From Symploca sp. SIO2C1 (GTDB lineage Bacteria; Cyanobacteriota; Cyanobacteriia; Cyanobacteriales; Coleofasciculaceae), in assembly GCA_010692635.1 (NCBI GenBank), contig JAAHGL010000025.1, positions 1-64,000 of the forward strand: DNA of 64,000 bases, written 5' to 3'. The position numbers and the translations under genes were made by a program. Positions 25,702 to 33,618 of the stretch are shown piece by piece. Below the pieces are notes generated by a model, which was not told where the DNA came from, searched no databases, and saw only the letters and a list, made by a program, of their open reading frames with translations. Position 1 is the first letter of the stretch, and each line of letters opens with the position of its first letter.

Positions 25702-25905
25702 GGTAGTAATTTATCTCCTTAGCTAGTCTAGATGCTTGCTATAGCAATACCTTAGTGTATTTGTAGACAAAATTTTTGTAACATAATATGCTACAAATAA
25801 CTGATTTGCCCCATGCTGTTGTGCATTTTAACTGTGAATTGTTGCTGAGGCAGGGATGCGGAGATTCGGACTAAGCAATTTATGGGTACGAGTTTGGTTA
25901 GGTTA

Positions 25906-25977
25906 TCGTGTTGTTGCCAAGTTTTGGACAAACCCGCCCCTACAAACCTAATACCTAACACCTAACACCTAATACCT
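25906..25977. repeat. AAACCCGCCCCTACA repeat and ACCTAAC heptamer array
   Basis: TTATCGTGTTGTTGCCAAGT ... ACAAACCCGCCCCTACA (25906-25946) is a copy of the GGGCGGGTTT family, matching 63175-63220. It is followed by four heptamers of the type ACCTAAC/T up to the start of kptA. Confidence 0.7.
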
Positions 25978-26583
25978 ATGAATAATTCTCGTCTAATTAA
26001 AATTAGTAAATATCTCAGCAAGCATCTGCGGCATCAGCCTGAGCGGATTGGCATCAAACTTGCTCCTGGTGGCTGGGTTAGTATTGATGAACTTCTGAGG
26101 GCGTGTAAAAAGCACTCTTTTGAGATCAATCGGACTGAATTGGAGGAAGTAGTTGCCAACAATGACAAGAAACGCTTTTCTTTTGATTCAACAGGCACTC
26201 TAATTCGTGCTAACCAAGGACATAGTGTTGAAGTTGATTTGCAGCTAGAACCGGTTATTCCGCCAAAGGTGCTCTACCACGGTACAGGACATCGAGCAGT
26301 TGAAGTAATTTTGCAACAAGGTTTGCGTAAGATGTCACGGCATCATGTTCATCTATCCAGTGAAATGATAACAGCTCGCAAAGTGGGGGCACGGCATGGT
26401 CGTCCAGTAATCTTGATTGTAGATGCAGCAGGAATGCAAAATGACGGTTATACCTTTTACTGTTCCGATAATGGGGTGTGGCTAGTGGATAATGTTCCAC
26501 CAAAATATCTTCAGCAAACTGAAATAGGAGGCAGGAGGCAGGAGGCAGGAGGCAGGAGGCAGGAGGCAGGAGGTAGGAGGTAG
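25978..26583 (+). CDS. kptA: RNA 2'-phosphotransferase (Tpt1/KptA)
   Basis: This 201-residue enzyme transfers the 2'-phosphate of RNA splice junctions to NAD+. The family is essential for tRNA splicing in fungi, and its bacterial role is unclear. The N-terminal winged-helix part has the motif [22 protein letters not shown] (Arg-His pair) and GWVSIDELL. The catalytic ADP-ribosyl-transferase-like part has [27 protein letters not shown] and [12 protein letters not shown], with the conserved Arg/His residues present. The natural C-terminus seems to be near [10 protein letters not shown]. The last 18 or so residues (GGRRQEA repeats) come from a heptamer array that extends the frame. It may share a transcript with the AAA+ gene downstream. 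Confidence 0.9.
   Translation: MNNSRLIKISKYLSKHLRHQPERIGIKLAPGGWVSIDELLRACKKHSFEINRTELEEVVANNDKKRFSFDSTGTLIRANQGHSVEVDLQLEPVIPPKVLYHGTGHRAVEVILQQGLRKMSRHHVHLSSEMITARKVGARHGRPVILIVDAAGMQNDGYTFYCSDNGVWLVDNVPPKYLQQTEIGGRRQEAGGRRQEAGGRR
26528..26582. repeat. Heptanucleotide array (GGAGGCA)n at the 3' end of kptA
   Basis: About eight copies of GGAGGCA/GGAGGTA form the last codons of kptA, giving the heptapeptide period GGRRQEA. The stop codon TAG at 26581-26583 lies at the array edge. Confidence 0.85.
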
Positions 26584-26627
26584 AAGCATTTCATCACAAA
26601 CAACAAACAATAAACAACAAATAACTT

Positions 26628-26747
26628 TATAGCAGTTCTCGCATCTGTGAGGTACAGATCCAATTCCCAATTCCCAATTCCCAATTCCCAATTCCCAATT
26701 CCCAAAAACCAGGCTCTTTGTACCTCATCTAAATGAGAAACGCTCTA
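26628..26747 (+). mobile_element. Hairpin leader element, copy 1 (upstream of AAA+ gene)
   Basis: This 120-bp element begins TATAGCAGTTCTCGCAT and ends ATGAGAAACGCTCTA, imperfect terminal inverted repeats. Inside are GAGGTACAGATCC and a matching CTTTGTACCTC, which extend the stem. The loop is an array of five to six CCCAATT heptamers plus AAAAACCA. It lies 11 nt before the ATG of the AAA+ gene. Two further copies (41460-41565, 62253-62359) have the same orientation relative to a downstream start. Confidence 0.75.
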
Positions 26748-26758
26748 TCTTATCAATT

Positions 26759-27964
26759 ATGAGTTCAGGATACTTTCGTAACCAGAATAATAATTCAGCT
26801 AGTAATCAGCAAGGTCGAGGTTTACTAGGAGCTGGTTGGCGGCCGTTTACTCGACAATTAGATTGGGACTTTTTATGGCATTTAGTTACAAATGACACCT
26901 GGGAGCTAACTCAAAAAACTCTTGATTTTGCTAGTGATTTGGGAGATGTTCTAGGACGCCGTGATTACGCCTGGTGGGCAAATATCTTAAGTGTGTTTTC
27001 AGAAAACACACGCTATGAATTAGACGAATTTTGGGACTATATTACTCCTAAAAATCCCGCGCCGAATTATCTTGATCGCAAAGTTTTGATGGTTGATACT
27101 CCTGTAAAGAGACTAGTCAGTCGCGATAGTATTCCTATTGATTATGTACTCAACCGCTTGCAGGAGATAACTGTTTTTAAGATTCTTGATTTATTAGGTA
27201 AGCCAGAACTAATTACCCAGGAATACGATGACCGCAATTTTTATTTGCCTATCCATCGGTTTGTGAATTGGGAGCGGTTGGAAGTCATGGGTACTGTTTT
27301 TGCCTATTGGCCTGAGCAGGAAGTTTGGCTACAAATAGATACTCTTAATGAAGGACGGCGAAAGTACAGTCTAATTGCTAAAGAATTAGATTCACTAGTG
27401 AATAAAGCTACTTACGGTTTGGCTGTGATGCTCAGTGGTTATCAAAGCCGTGTAGGACAGATTCATAGTCAGTTTCCTATTCGGACATTTCCTAATGATA
27501 TTCAAAGCTTTACTGACGCTGTACAGCAAGCAGTTTTTGACCAAAATCGGCTGGCTGTACTGGTAAGTGGTGAACCTGGAACCGGTAAAACTGCTTGGAC
27601 ACAAGCCGTAGCGAAGGAAATTATGGCTCCTTTAGGGTATGTAATTTTTATCCTAGATCATGATGGGGTTGAAAATTTTGTACCACCTAGTTACTTAGAG
27701 CGGATTTGTTTGATTATTAATGAAGCTGACAATTTAGCTCAAGATAGAGCTAGTTTAGTGGCTCAAGGCAATAGCAAAACCGAACATATTCTGAGTTTGT
27801 TAGATGGCACTTTATATCAGAGTGTAATTGATGAGGCAGGAATTCAAATGCAACAGAAGTTAGTTGTCTTGATGACTTGCAATACAACCGCAAGATTAGA
27901 CCCGGCAGTTTTACGTCAAGGGCGGGTTGATTTGAGCTATGAATTTACTCAGCGATTTGTTTAA
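26759..27964 (+). CDS. AAA+ ATPase, cyanobacterial type
   Basis: The 401-residue protein has a family-specific N-terminal region (1-240; WRPFTRQLDWDFLWHLVTND and DYAWWANILSVFSENTRYEL) and a C-terminal AAA module. The module has Walker A LVSGEPGTGKTAWTQA at about 270-285, Walker B ICLIINEADNLAQD at about 316-329, sensor-1 Asn in VLMTCNTTARLD (about 372) and an Arg-finger-like RLDPAVLRQGRVD. The small C-terminal lid is short. The target is unknown. Such proteins are probably remodelling ATPases. The start ATG at 26759 lies 11 nt after hairpin element copy 1, which therefore forms its 5' leader if transcription starts upstream. Confidence 0.8.
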   Translation: MSSGYFRNQNNNSASNQQGRGLLGAGWRPFTRQLDWDFLWHLVTNDTWELTQKTLDFASDLGDVLGRRDYAWWANILSVFSENTRYELDEFWDYITPKNPAPNYLDRKVLMVDTPVKRLVSRDSIPIDYVLNRLQEITVFKILDLLGKPELITQEYDDRNFYLPIHRFVNWERLEVMGTVFAYWPEQEVWLQIDTLNEGRRKYSLIAKELDSLVNKATYGLAVMLSGYQSRVGQIHSQFPIRTFPNDIQSFTDAVQQAVFDQNRLAVLVSGEPGTGKTAWTQAVAKEIMAPLGYVIFILDHDGVENFVPPSYLERICLIINEADNLAQDRASLVAQGNSKTEHILSLLDGTLYQSVIDEAGIQMQQKLVVLMTCNTTARLDPAVLRQGRVDLSYEFTQRFV

Positions 27965-28006
27965 GTCGTGTTTAAGCAACTCCTGATATTAAATCCGCCT
28001 TTTATT

Positions 28007-28057
28007 GGCACGGAGTTCCACTCCGTGCCACTATGAGCTGATTGAGCTTATTACTAG
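28007..28057 (+). repeat. TTCCACTCCGTGCCACTATG dispersed repeat, copy A
   Basis: Roughly 45 bp starting GGAGTTCCACTCCGTGCC and running to GATTGAGCTTATTACT. It recurs with few changes at 31616-31660. It lies in the gap after the AAA+ gene, next to a GGTTGGGTT-type palindrome (28087-28116). Confidence 0.65.
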
Positions 28058-28086
28058 CGTGACACAGCTAAAATGGTGTATTGAGT

Positions 28087-28116
28087 GTAGGTTGGGTTGA
28101 GGTAACGAAACCCAAC
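28087..28116. repeat. GGTTGGGTT...AACCCAAC palindromic repeat
   Basis: TAGGTTGGGTTGAGGTAACG followed by AAACCCAAC forms a short hairpin. It belongs to a family with further copies at 9794-9823 and 36126-36206. Confidence 0.65.
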
Positions 28117-28149
28117 GCCAGTAACACTTATAAAGCAGAAAGTATTACT

Positions 28150-29425
28150 TTACTCGTTAATATAGTTTCCTCCATCAGGGGCGTAATTTTGTTGAGTTCC
28201 TACCCCTTTGATGCTAACTCCATCTTGTGCCTGGTCAATAACATTGCCAACACTGGCTTGACTTAGGTCATTCTGGGATTGTCGTATTTCAGATATAGAA
28301 TTAGTCTCTGATTTCGCTTCAATATTAATGGGTCTACTTGCCAGTAATTTCGTAATTTCCAATAGGTTTACCAATTGTTCATTTTTGGCTTCGAGTTGGG
28401 CTTCTAGTTGATATTGCCGTTTTAAATACTTGTCAATTTCTACCTTATCAGCACCACAGGGAACGTTAACTCGGATAACAAATGCACCATCTCCTTTGTT
28501 TTCAAAAGCTTGGATGTATAGCTCATCACTGCCACACTGTACTCGTAGTTTTTGGAATGAAATTAAGAAAGCATTCCAATCAATACCATCACAGAAAAAC
28601 AGTTCGACGGTTTCTAAAATTTTTTGGAATCTTTTGGTAAACTCTCCTGGTTGAAAGTTGCCAGTATGAGGACGACGTTCTTGTTGACCTTTTTTTAAAT
28701 AAACATAATCACAAATTATACCAAATCCGCTTTACCAAGGGTCTATTAAAAAAAATCAAAGCCTTTGTCTGGAAAAGATTTGGGGATTTTGATAAGTACC
28801 CCACAATAACCGGATTTGGTATTACACCATTAAAGTTTGTGTCACTGTTGATATTCCAATCTTCTATGCAAGCTCCTGTAAGTGTTGCTCTTTCAAGTTT
28901 TGCACCAAGTAATTGGACAGTACTGAGGTCGGCTTCTCTGAGGTTGGCTTCTCTGAGATCAGCTCTATAGAGCTTGGCTTCTTTGAGGTCGGCTTCTTTG
29001 AGGTTGGCTTCTTTGAGGTTGACTCCCCAGAGTTGGGCATAACTGAGGTCGGCTTCTCTGAGGTCGGCTTGACTGAAGTTGGCTCCTCTGAGGTCGGCTC
29101 CTCTGAGGAAGGCTCTCCAGAGGGGTGCTCCCGATAGTTGGGCATAACTGAGGTCGGCTTGACTGAAGTTGGCTCCTCTGAGATCGGTTCCACTGAGGTT
29201 GGCTCTACTGAGGTTAGCTCCTCTGAGATCGGTCTCACTGAGGTTGGCTCCCCAGAGCGGTGCCCCCCAGAGTTGGGCATAACTGAGATCGGCTTTACTA
29301 AAGTTGGCTCCTCTGAGATCGGTCTCACTGAGGTCAGCTCTACTGAGGTCAACTCCTCTGAGGTCAACTCCCCGAAAAATCCTCTCCCCTGCCGCATAAC
29401 GCTTTAGAAGTTCACTAGCATTCAT
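28150..29425 (-). pseudogene. Pentapeptide-repeat protein gene split by a MITE
   Basis: The 5' part (29425-28825) encodes MNASELLKRYAAGERIFRGV, then a long run of A(D/N)Lxx pentapeptides and the closing TGACIEDWNINSDTNFNGV. At that point a roughly 106-bp element (28717-28824) interrupts the gene and causes a stop at 28709-28711. Beyond the element, in another frame, the original sequence continues ICDYVYLKKGQQERRPHTGN, FTKRFQKILETVELFFCDG and FVIRVNVPCGADK. It ends with a DLSQASVGNVIDQAQ...GVGTQQNYAP motif and a stop at 28150. Removal of the insertion restores GVICDYVYLKKG, so the break is recent. The truncated product of 238 residues may still fold as a quadrilateral beta-helix. It lies 16 bp downstream of a paralogue at 29442-31412. 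Confidence 0.85.
28717..28824. mobile_element. MITE with ACCAAATCCG terminal inverted repeats
   Basis: This element of about 106 bp is bounded by TATACCAAATCCG and CGGATTTGGTATTA, which are inverted repeats, and flanked by TA dinucleotides as expected for Tc1/mariner (IS630-type) elements with TA target duplication. It contains no gene. It sits inside the pentapeptide-repeat gene, and excising it with one TA restores the reading frame, which gives direct evidence for insertion. Confidence 0.8.
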
Positions 29426-29441
29426 AGTAAGTTATCCAGAA

Positions 29442-31412
29442 TTACTCAGCTTCAATCCAACCCCTAGCCATTTCAATCGGGATACCAATGGGGGCAAATA
29501 ACACTTTCAATGCCTCAATACCACCCTCTTTTAAAGCATTGCGTAGCCGTGTTTTGAACGTTGGGTTCTGCTTAATTTCTTGCTGAACTGTTATCACCAC
29601 AGCACTCTGTTTCTCTGCCTCTGTTGCCGTAGAATAAGTTGTATCTAATTGCTTGAGTAATTGCTCAATTTCAGCAGCAGCTTCAGCTAAGTTTTGCTTG
29701 TACTCTGGTGCATAGTTGTGCTGAGTTCCCACTCCCTCAACATGACTACCACTTTGGGCTTGGTCTACTAAACTACCAACGCTAGCTTGACTCAGGTCAT
29801 ACTTAGACTTATAGATTTCAGTCATGTTTTTATCTCCTTCTTGAGTTTGATGATTGTTAATAGAAACTTCAGGGCAGCGGTTAGTTGACAAAAGTCCTGC
29901 CAACATCCGAATCATTTCCCCTCGCTCCCGCAGAAGTGCCTGCTTTGCCTCCCGAGGTAAAGATTCCAGATGCTGGAGATTAGTAAAATACTCTGAGTGG
30001 AGAACAGAATGCTCGGCTTGAGGTGAGGTTTCAGCTTTGAGCAATAACTTATCCTTACTCTTACCCCGTTTCTCGATAGAGACAAGCTCCAACTCAGCCT
30101 CAGGATTTTCTTCCACCAGTTTTTGCCAAGCGTAAGCAATCAAGCGAGGGTCATCGACTCGGTTGTGGTACAAGTCGAGAGTCAGTACCATTGGGGCAAT
30201 AAAGTCAACAAACTCACCCTCAGCAAAATCTTTATTCCAATCATCAGGCTTACGATGGGGGTTACGGTTATCTAACTGCATGAAGACATAATCACACCTC
30301 ACCCCATTTAGCTTGGTAGTAGTTGTAATGCCCCAGTCTTCAATACAGGCACCAGTCAGAGTAGCTCCAGTTAAATCAGCTCCATCCAGCTGTGCTTGCT
30401 TAAGCTTGGCTTTGGACAGATTTGTATCCTGGAGATTAGTTTTGTTAAGGTTAGCCACAGTTAATATGGCATCCATTAAGTCAGCTCCCTGCAACGTCCC
30501 ATCCTTGAGAACTGAACCCGTAAAATCAGCACCAACCAGATTAGCTCCCTGCAAATTAATACCCCTCAAGTTGGGGAGTTGCTCATATTTCTGGTTCTGC
30601 CCATCACCCGTAATGACCAATTCCCGCACTTTGGTATCCTGAAGATAACTATTTCCAGATCTAGCTTGGTCAAGTTTGCTAGCATCGCGCCAACAGGTAC
30701 GGGTGAGGTTAGCCCTTCTAAAATCTGTACTCTTGAGCCTAGCTCCTGTAAAATCAGCATCAGTCAAGTCAGCATCTCTAAAGGTGGTTCCTCCTGTAGC
30801 TGCAAAAGCGATAGCGATAGTACGAATCCAAGCATCTCTCTGATCCCCTCTTAGGACACGCCAGCCAAGGTACGCACCGGACAGCGCGACAGCCACAGCC
30901 ATACCTGCAGCCACACCTGCAGCCACAGCTCCAGGGACAACGAAAACTCCCCCTCCAGCTACAACCACAGCTCCAAAACCTGCGACAGTGACAGCTCCAA
31001 TAACTGCCACAGCTCCAAAACCTGCAGCTAGCCCCTTGCGCATAGTGAATATCAAGAAAACTGCAGGCACAATTAGAGAGACTATGCCAGCAATGATGTC
31101 TTCCTTAAAACTGGTGTCAAGTGCCCATGAGACCACAGTACCAATCCATATTGAAAAAATCCCAGACAGTGCAGACAACATCCACAAAACTACCACCAAA
31201 AAGACTGCCCAACGCCTCTGTAAACCAGCCTTCGCTCCACAGAACTTAGCACCTCTGAGGTAGGCATTAGTAAAATTAGCCCTCCGAATATCCGCCTCAC
31301 TAAAATCTGCACCAGCGAGGTTCTCACCCTGAAAAGACTGACCTCTGAGACACTCACCGCTGAAGTCTCTTCTACCATCCTTATATTTTCTCAGAACCTC
31401 ACTAGCTTTCAT
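29442..31412 (-). CDS. Pentapeptide-repeat membrane protein with conserved C-terminal module
   Basis: From ATG 31412 (656 residues) the order is an N-terminal MKASEVLRKYKDGRRDFSGE like its neighbour and a short pentapeptide block. A hydrophobic region follows (about residues 65-205; VFLVVVLWMLSALSGIFSIW, IIAGIVSLIVPAVFLIFTM, then a Gly/Ala/Val-rich run) that should cross the membrane several times. Then come a second pentapeptide block ending TGACIEDWGITTTTKLNGV, a roughly 150-residue soluble domain (FVDFIAPMVLTLDLYHNRVD, PEAELELVSIEKRGKSKDKL), a DLSQASVGSLVDQAQ ... GVGTQHNYAP motif and a helical C-terminus ending EALKVLFAPIGIPIEMARGW. An upstream ATG at 31487 adds 25 residues. The shared motif with the neighbour suggests a common partner. 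Function unknown. Confidence 0.75.
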   Translation of the reverse strand: MKASEVLRKYKDGRRDFSGECLRGQSFQGENLAGADFSEADIRRANFTNAYLRGAKFCGAKAGLQRRWAVFLVVVLWMLSALSGIFSIWIGTVVSWALDTSFKEDIIAGIVSLIVPAVFLIFTMRKGLAAGFGAVAVIGAVTVAGFGAVVVAGGGVFVVPGAVAAGVAAGMAVAVALSGAYLGWRVLRGDQRDAWIRTIAIAFAATGGTTFRDADLTDADFTGARLKSTDFRRANLTRTCWRDASKLDQARSGNSYLQDTKVRELVITGDGQNQKYEQLPNLRGINLQGANLVGADFTGSVLKDGTLQGADLMDAILTVANLNKTNLQDTNLSKAKLKQAQLDGADLTGATLTGACIEDWGITTTTKLNGVRCDYVFMQLDNRNPHRKPDDWNKDFAEGEFVDFIAPMVLTLDLYHNRVDDPRLIAYAWQKLVEENPEAELELVSIEKRGKSKDKLLLKAETSPQAEHSVLHSEYFTNLQHLESLPREAKQALLRERGEMIRMLAGLLSTNRCPEVSINNHQTQEGDKNMTEIYKSKYDLSQASVGSLVDQAQSGSHVEGVGTQHNYAPEYKQNLAEAAAEIEQLLKQLDTTYSTATEAEKQSAVVITVQQEIKQNPTFKTRLRNALKEGGIEALKVLFAPIGIPIEMARGWIEAE

Positions 31413-31487
31413 CCGGGTTACCTTTCCATCGGGGGTATTGTCTGGAACGGGATGCACCCCCTTAACTACTCCACCAGAAGTACACAT

Positions 31488-31674
31488 TTCTGAAGAATAG
31501 GAGTATTGGTTGCAATTCTAGCTAAAATCATCACAAAACCGACAGCTCCTCAGCACTCAACAGCTGATACGAAGTAGAGTTTGCTGAAAAAGTCATAATT
31601 CTTAGTTGCCAAAACAGTTCCACTTCGTGCCACTATGAATGGATTAAGCTTGTTATTCCAGCTGGATAATTTCT
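31488..31674. repeat. Intergenic region with two dispersed-repeat copies
   Basis: GTTTGCTGAAAAAGTC at 31580-31595 is a copy of the TAGGGCTTGCTGAATAAGT family. 31616-31660 is copy B of the TTCCACTYCGTGCCACTATG repeat seen at 28007. No gene is seen. Confidence 0.6.
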
Positions 31675-32172
31675 ATGTTCTTTCGGTTACTAGCTGCCTT
31701 TCTCTTAGCATTCATTTTCTGGTACTGCCCCTTACCAGCACAAGCACAAACTGGTTATTACCCTCCTCCCCTGTCCTATGCTAATGCAGAACTCAAGGGA
31801 AAGGACTTCTCTGGTCAAAACTTACAGGCTGCTGAATTTGCTAATGCTAATTTGGAACTAACCGACTTTACCGATGCTGACTTACGGGGAGCAGTCTTTA
31901 GCGGTTCTGTAATGACTCAAGCAAATGTGCATGGGGCAGATTTTAGCTACGGGATGACAGATCAAGTAAACTTTACTGGTGCTGATTTGACTGATGCTGT
32001 ATTTGTAGAAGTAATTATGCTGGGTTCTATTTTTAATGATGCTGATATCAGTGGTGCTGACTTCAGTTACGCTTTCTTGGATGGTGCTCAAGTTAAAAAA
32101 CTCTGTGTTACAGCAACTGGTGTGAATCCAAAAACTGGGGTTGCGACTCGCGATTCTTTGGGTTGTAGATGA
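31675..32172 (+). CDS. Exported pentapeptide-repeat protein
   Basis: This is a 165-residue protein with a clear signal peptide (MFFRLLAAFLLAFIFWYCPL, cleavage after AQA at about residue 25) followed by pentapeptide repeats (ANAELKGKDFSGQNLQAAEF through DADISGADFSYAFLDGAQV) and a short Cys-containing tail (KLCVTATGVNPKTGVATRDSLGC). The plan is that of thylakoid-lumen pentapeptide proteins of cyanobacteria and plastids (TL15/TL17-like), whose biochemical role is unknown. The two Cys residues of the tail could form a disulphide. It is transcribed away from the 29442 gene. Confidence 0.8.
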   Translation: MFFRLLAAFLLAFIFWYCPLPAQAQTGYYPPPLSYANAELKGKDFSGQNLQAAEFANANLELTDFTDADLRGAVFSGSVMTQANVHGADFSYGMTDQVNFTGADLTDAVFVEVIMLGSIFNDADISGADFSYAFLDGAQVKKLCVTATGVNPKTGVATRDSLGCR

Positions 32173-32230
32173 AATGGAATACTGTAGTCATTTTTCACAG
32201 CAATACATTAATCTTGAGAAACAGTCGATT

Positions 32231-32410
32231 GCTAATGGCTAATTGTTAATGGCTAATGGCTAATGGCTAATTGTTAATGGCTAATGGCTAATGGCTAATG
32301 GCTAATGGCTAATGGATAATGGATAATGGATAATGGATAATGGATAATGGATAATGGCTAATGGATAATGGATAATGGATAATGGATAATGGATAATAGC
32401 TAATAGCTAA
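32231..32410. repeat. Long heptanucleotide array (TAATGGC/TAATGGA)n
   Basis: About 25 heptamers, first mainly TAATGGC, then mainly TAATGGA, with a few TTGTTAATGG interruptions. It is the longest period-7 array in the window. It lies between the exported pentapeptide gene and the KAS III-like gene. The block change from GGC to GGA units suggests successive local expansions. Confidence 0.95.
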
Positions 32411-32445
32411 TCTCTGAATAAATATCTTGAGGTCTAAAAACCTTG

Positions 32446-33483
32446 ATGAGGCAAACCCTAGTTATCGTGAATAAGCACAGAATAACTGTCGGTATTAACT
32501 CTATTGGTTACTACATCCCCTCACGAGTACTAACCAGTGAAAGCATTGCTAAATCAGCTCAGATAGAATTGTCAGTGCTCACTGAAAAAATCGGCATGAA
32601 GCAAAAACATGTCGCTGATCCCAATGAACATCCCAGTGACATGGGTTTAAAAGCGGCGAGATCTGCCTTAGAAAAAGTAAGCATTTCTCCAGAAGAGATA
32701 GATATCATTGCCTATTGTGGAGCGGGTCATTATGATTATCGATTTTGGTCTCCCGCTGCTAAAATTCAGACTCAATTAGAAGCCCATAATGCTTTTGCTT
32801 TTGAGGTTAAAAATTTTTGTAATAGTGGTAATTTAGGTATTAATATCTGTCGCCATTTACTATTAGGTAATCCAGAAGCATCCTATGCTCTGGTGATTTG
32901 TAGTGATACCTTATCTCGGTTGATAGACCATCGCGATCGCAGTGCCCCTGCTCTGTTAATGTTTGCCGATGGTGCGGCAGCAGCCCTATTAAAGAAAAAT
33001 GAAAGTAGCAATGTAATTCATGAATACTGTGCCATTACTGATGGCTCCCTAGCAGATGATGTGCGGATTGATTTAGGCGGCACAAAAAAGCCTTTTAATG
33101 ATACCAGCAATCTTCAAGAACAGTATGTAAAAGTCCAAGATAATGAAAAATTAGGTATGATACTTGGGGAAATTTATTTGAAAAATTATCTTCAGGTCAT
33201 CAATCAATCCCTTTCAAAAAGTGGGTATGGAATTGCTGATATAGATTTTCTCTTTACTAATCAGGTCAAAAACAGTCTATTTAAAGAAATTTTGTACAAT
33301 TTAGGTCTTAGTGAAGAAAATACTTATATATCCCTCAATAATTACGGTCACATGGGGGCTGTTGATACTTTTTTTTGTTTAGGTAAAGTAATTGAAAATC
33401 GAAGAGTCAAAGAAGGAAATATTGTCGTTTTAGCAAGTAGTGCTGCTGGTTTCTCCTGGGCAGCTCTAACGATCTCTTTCTAA
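32446..33483 (+). CDS. KAS III-like (FabH family) thiolase-fold enzyme
   Basis: This 345-residue protein has the thiolase fold of 3-oxoacyl-ACP synthase III: N-terminal VGINSIGYYIPSRVLTSESI, the active Cys in KNFCNSGNLGINI (about residue 125), and the C-terminal NNYGHMGAVDTFFCLGK and VVLASSAAGFSWAALTI. The usual catalytic His of FabH (HQAN motif) is not visible. The equivalent segment reads FLFTNQVKNS (about 270). The Asn of the NYGNTS motif is replaced by the GHMG type (about 298). It is therefore probably not a housekeeping FabH but a secondary-metabolism acyltransferase or a CerJ-like member. I use ATG 32446, although TTG 32443 is also possible. No adjacent polyketide genes are present. 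Confidence 0.75.
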   Translation: MRQTLVIVNKHRITVGINSIGYYIPSRVLTSESIAKSAQIELSVLTEKIGMKQKHVADPNEHPSDMGLKAARSALEKVSISPEEIDIIAYCGAGHYDYRFWSPAAKIQTQLEAHNAFAFEVKNFCNSGNLGINICRHLLLGNPEASYALVICSDTLSRLIDHRDRSAPALLMFADGAAAALLKKNESSNVIHEYCAITDGSLADDVRIDLGGTKKPFNDTSNLQEQYVKVQDNEKLGMILGEIYLKNYLQVINQSLSKSGYGIADIDFLFTNQVKNSLFKEILYNLGLSEENTYISLNNYGHMGAVDTFFCLGKVIENRRVKEGNIVVLASSAAGFSWAALTISF

Positions 33484-33618
33484 GACTTGTCTGCTGGTTG
33501 TTTGGTTGATTGAAAAAAACTTATTAAATTCTAACATTAAAATCATCAATTTTTAATTTTTTCCAATTATATAGATTAAAGAAACACTCCAGCCTTGGAG
33601 CCTCCTGCTTTCTATTGC

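Noticed and set aside
28864-29407. Long ORFs on both strands antisense or frame-shifted to the pentapeptide gene
   Set aside because: They are shadows of the repeated codon pattern of the pentapeptide repeats and give artificial repeats such as EEPTSVKPTS or EVGFSEVG.
32231-32410. CRISPR array
   Set aside because: The repeats are contiguous heptamers without spacers.
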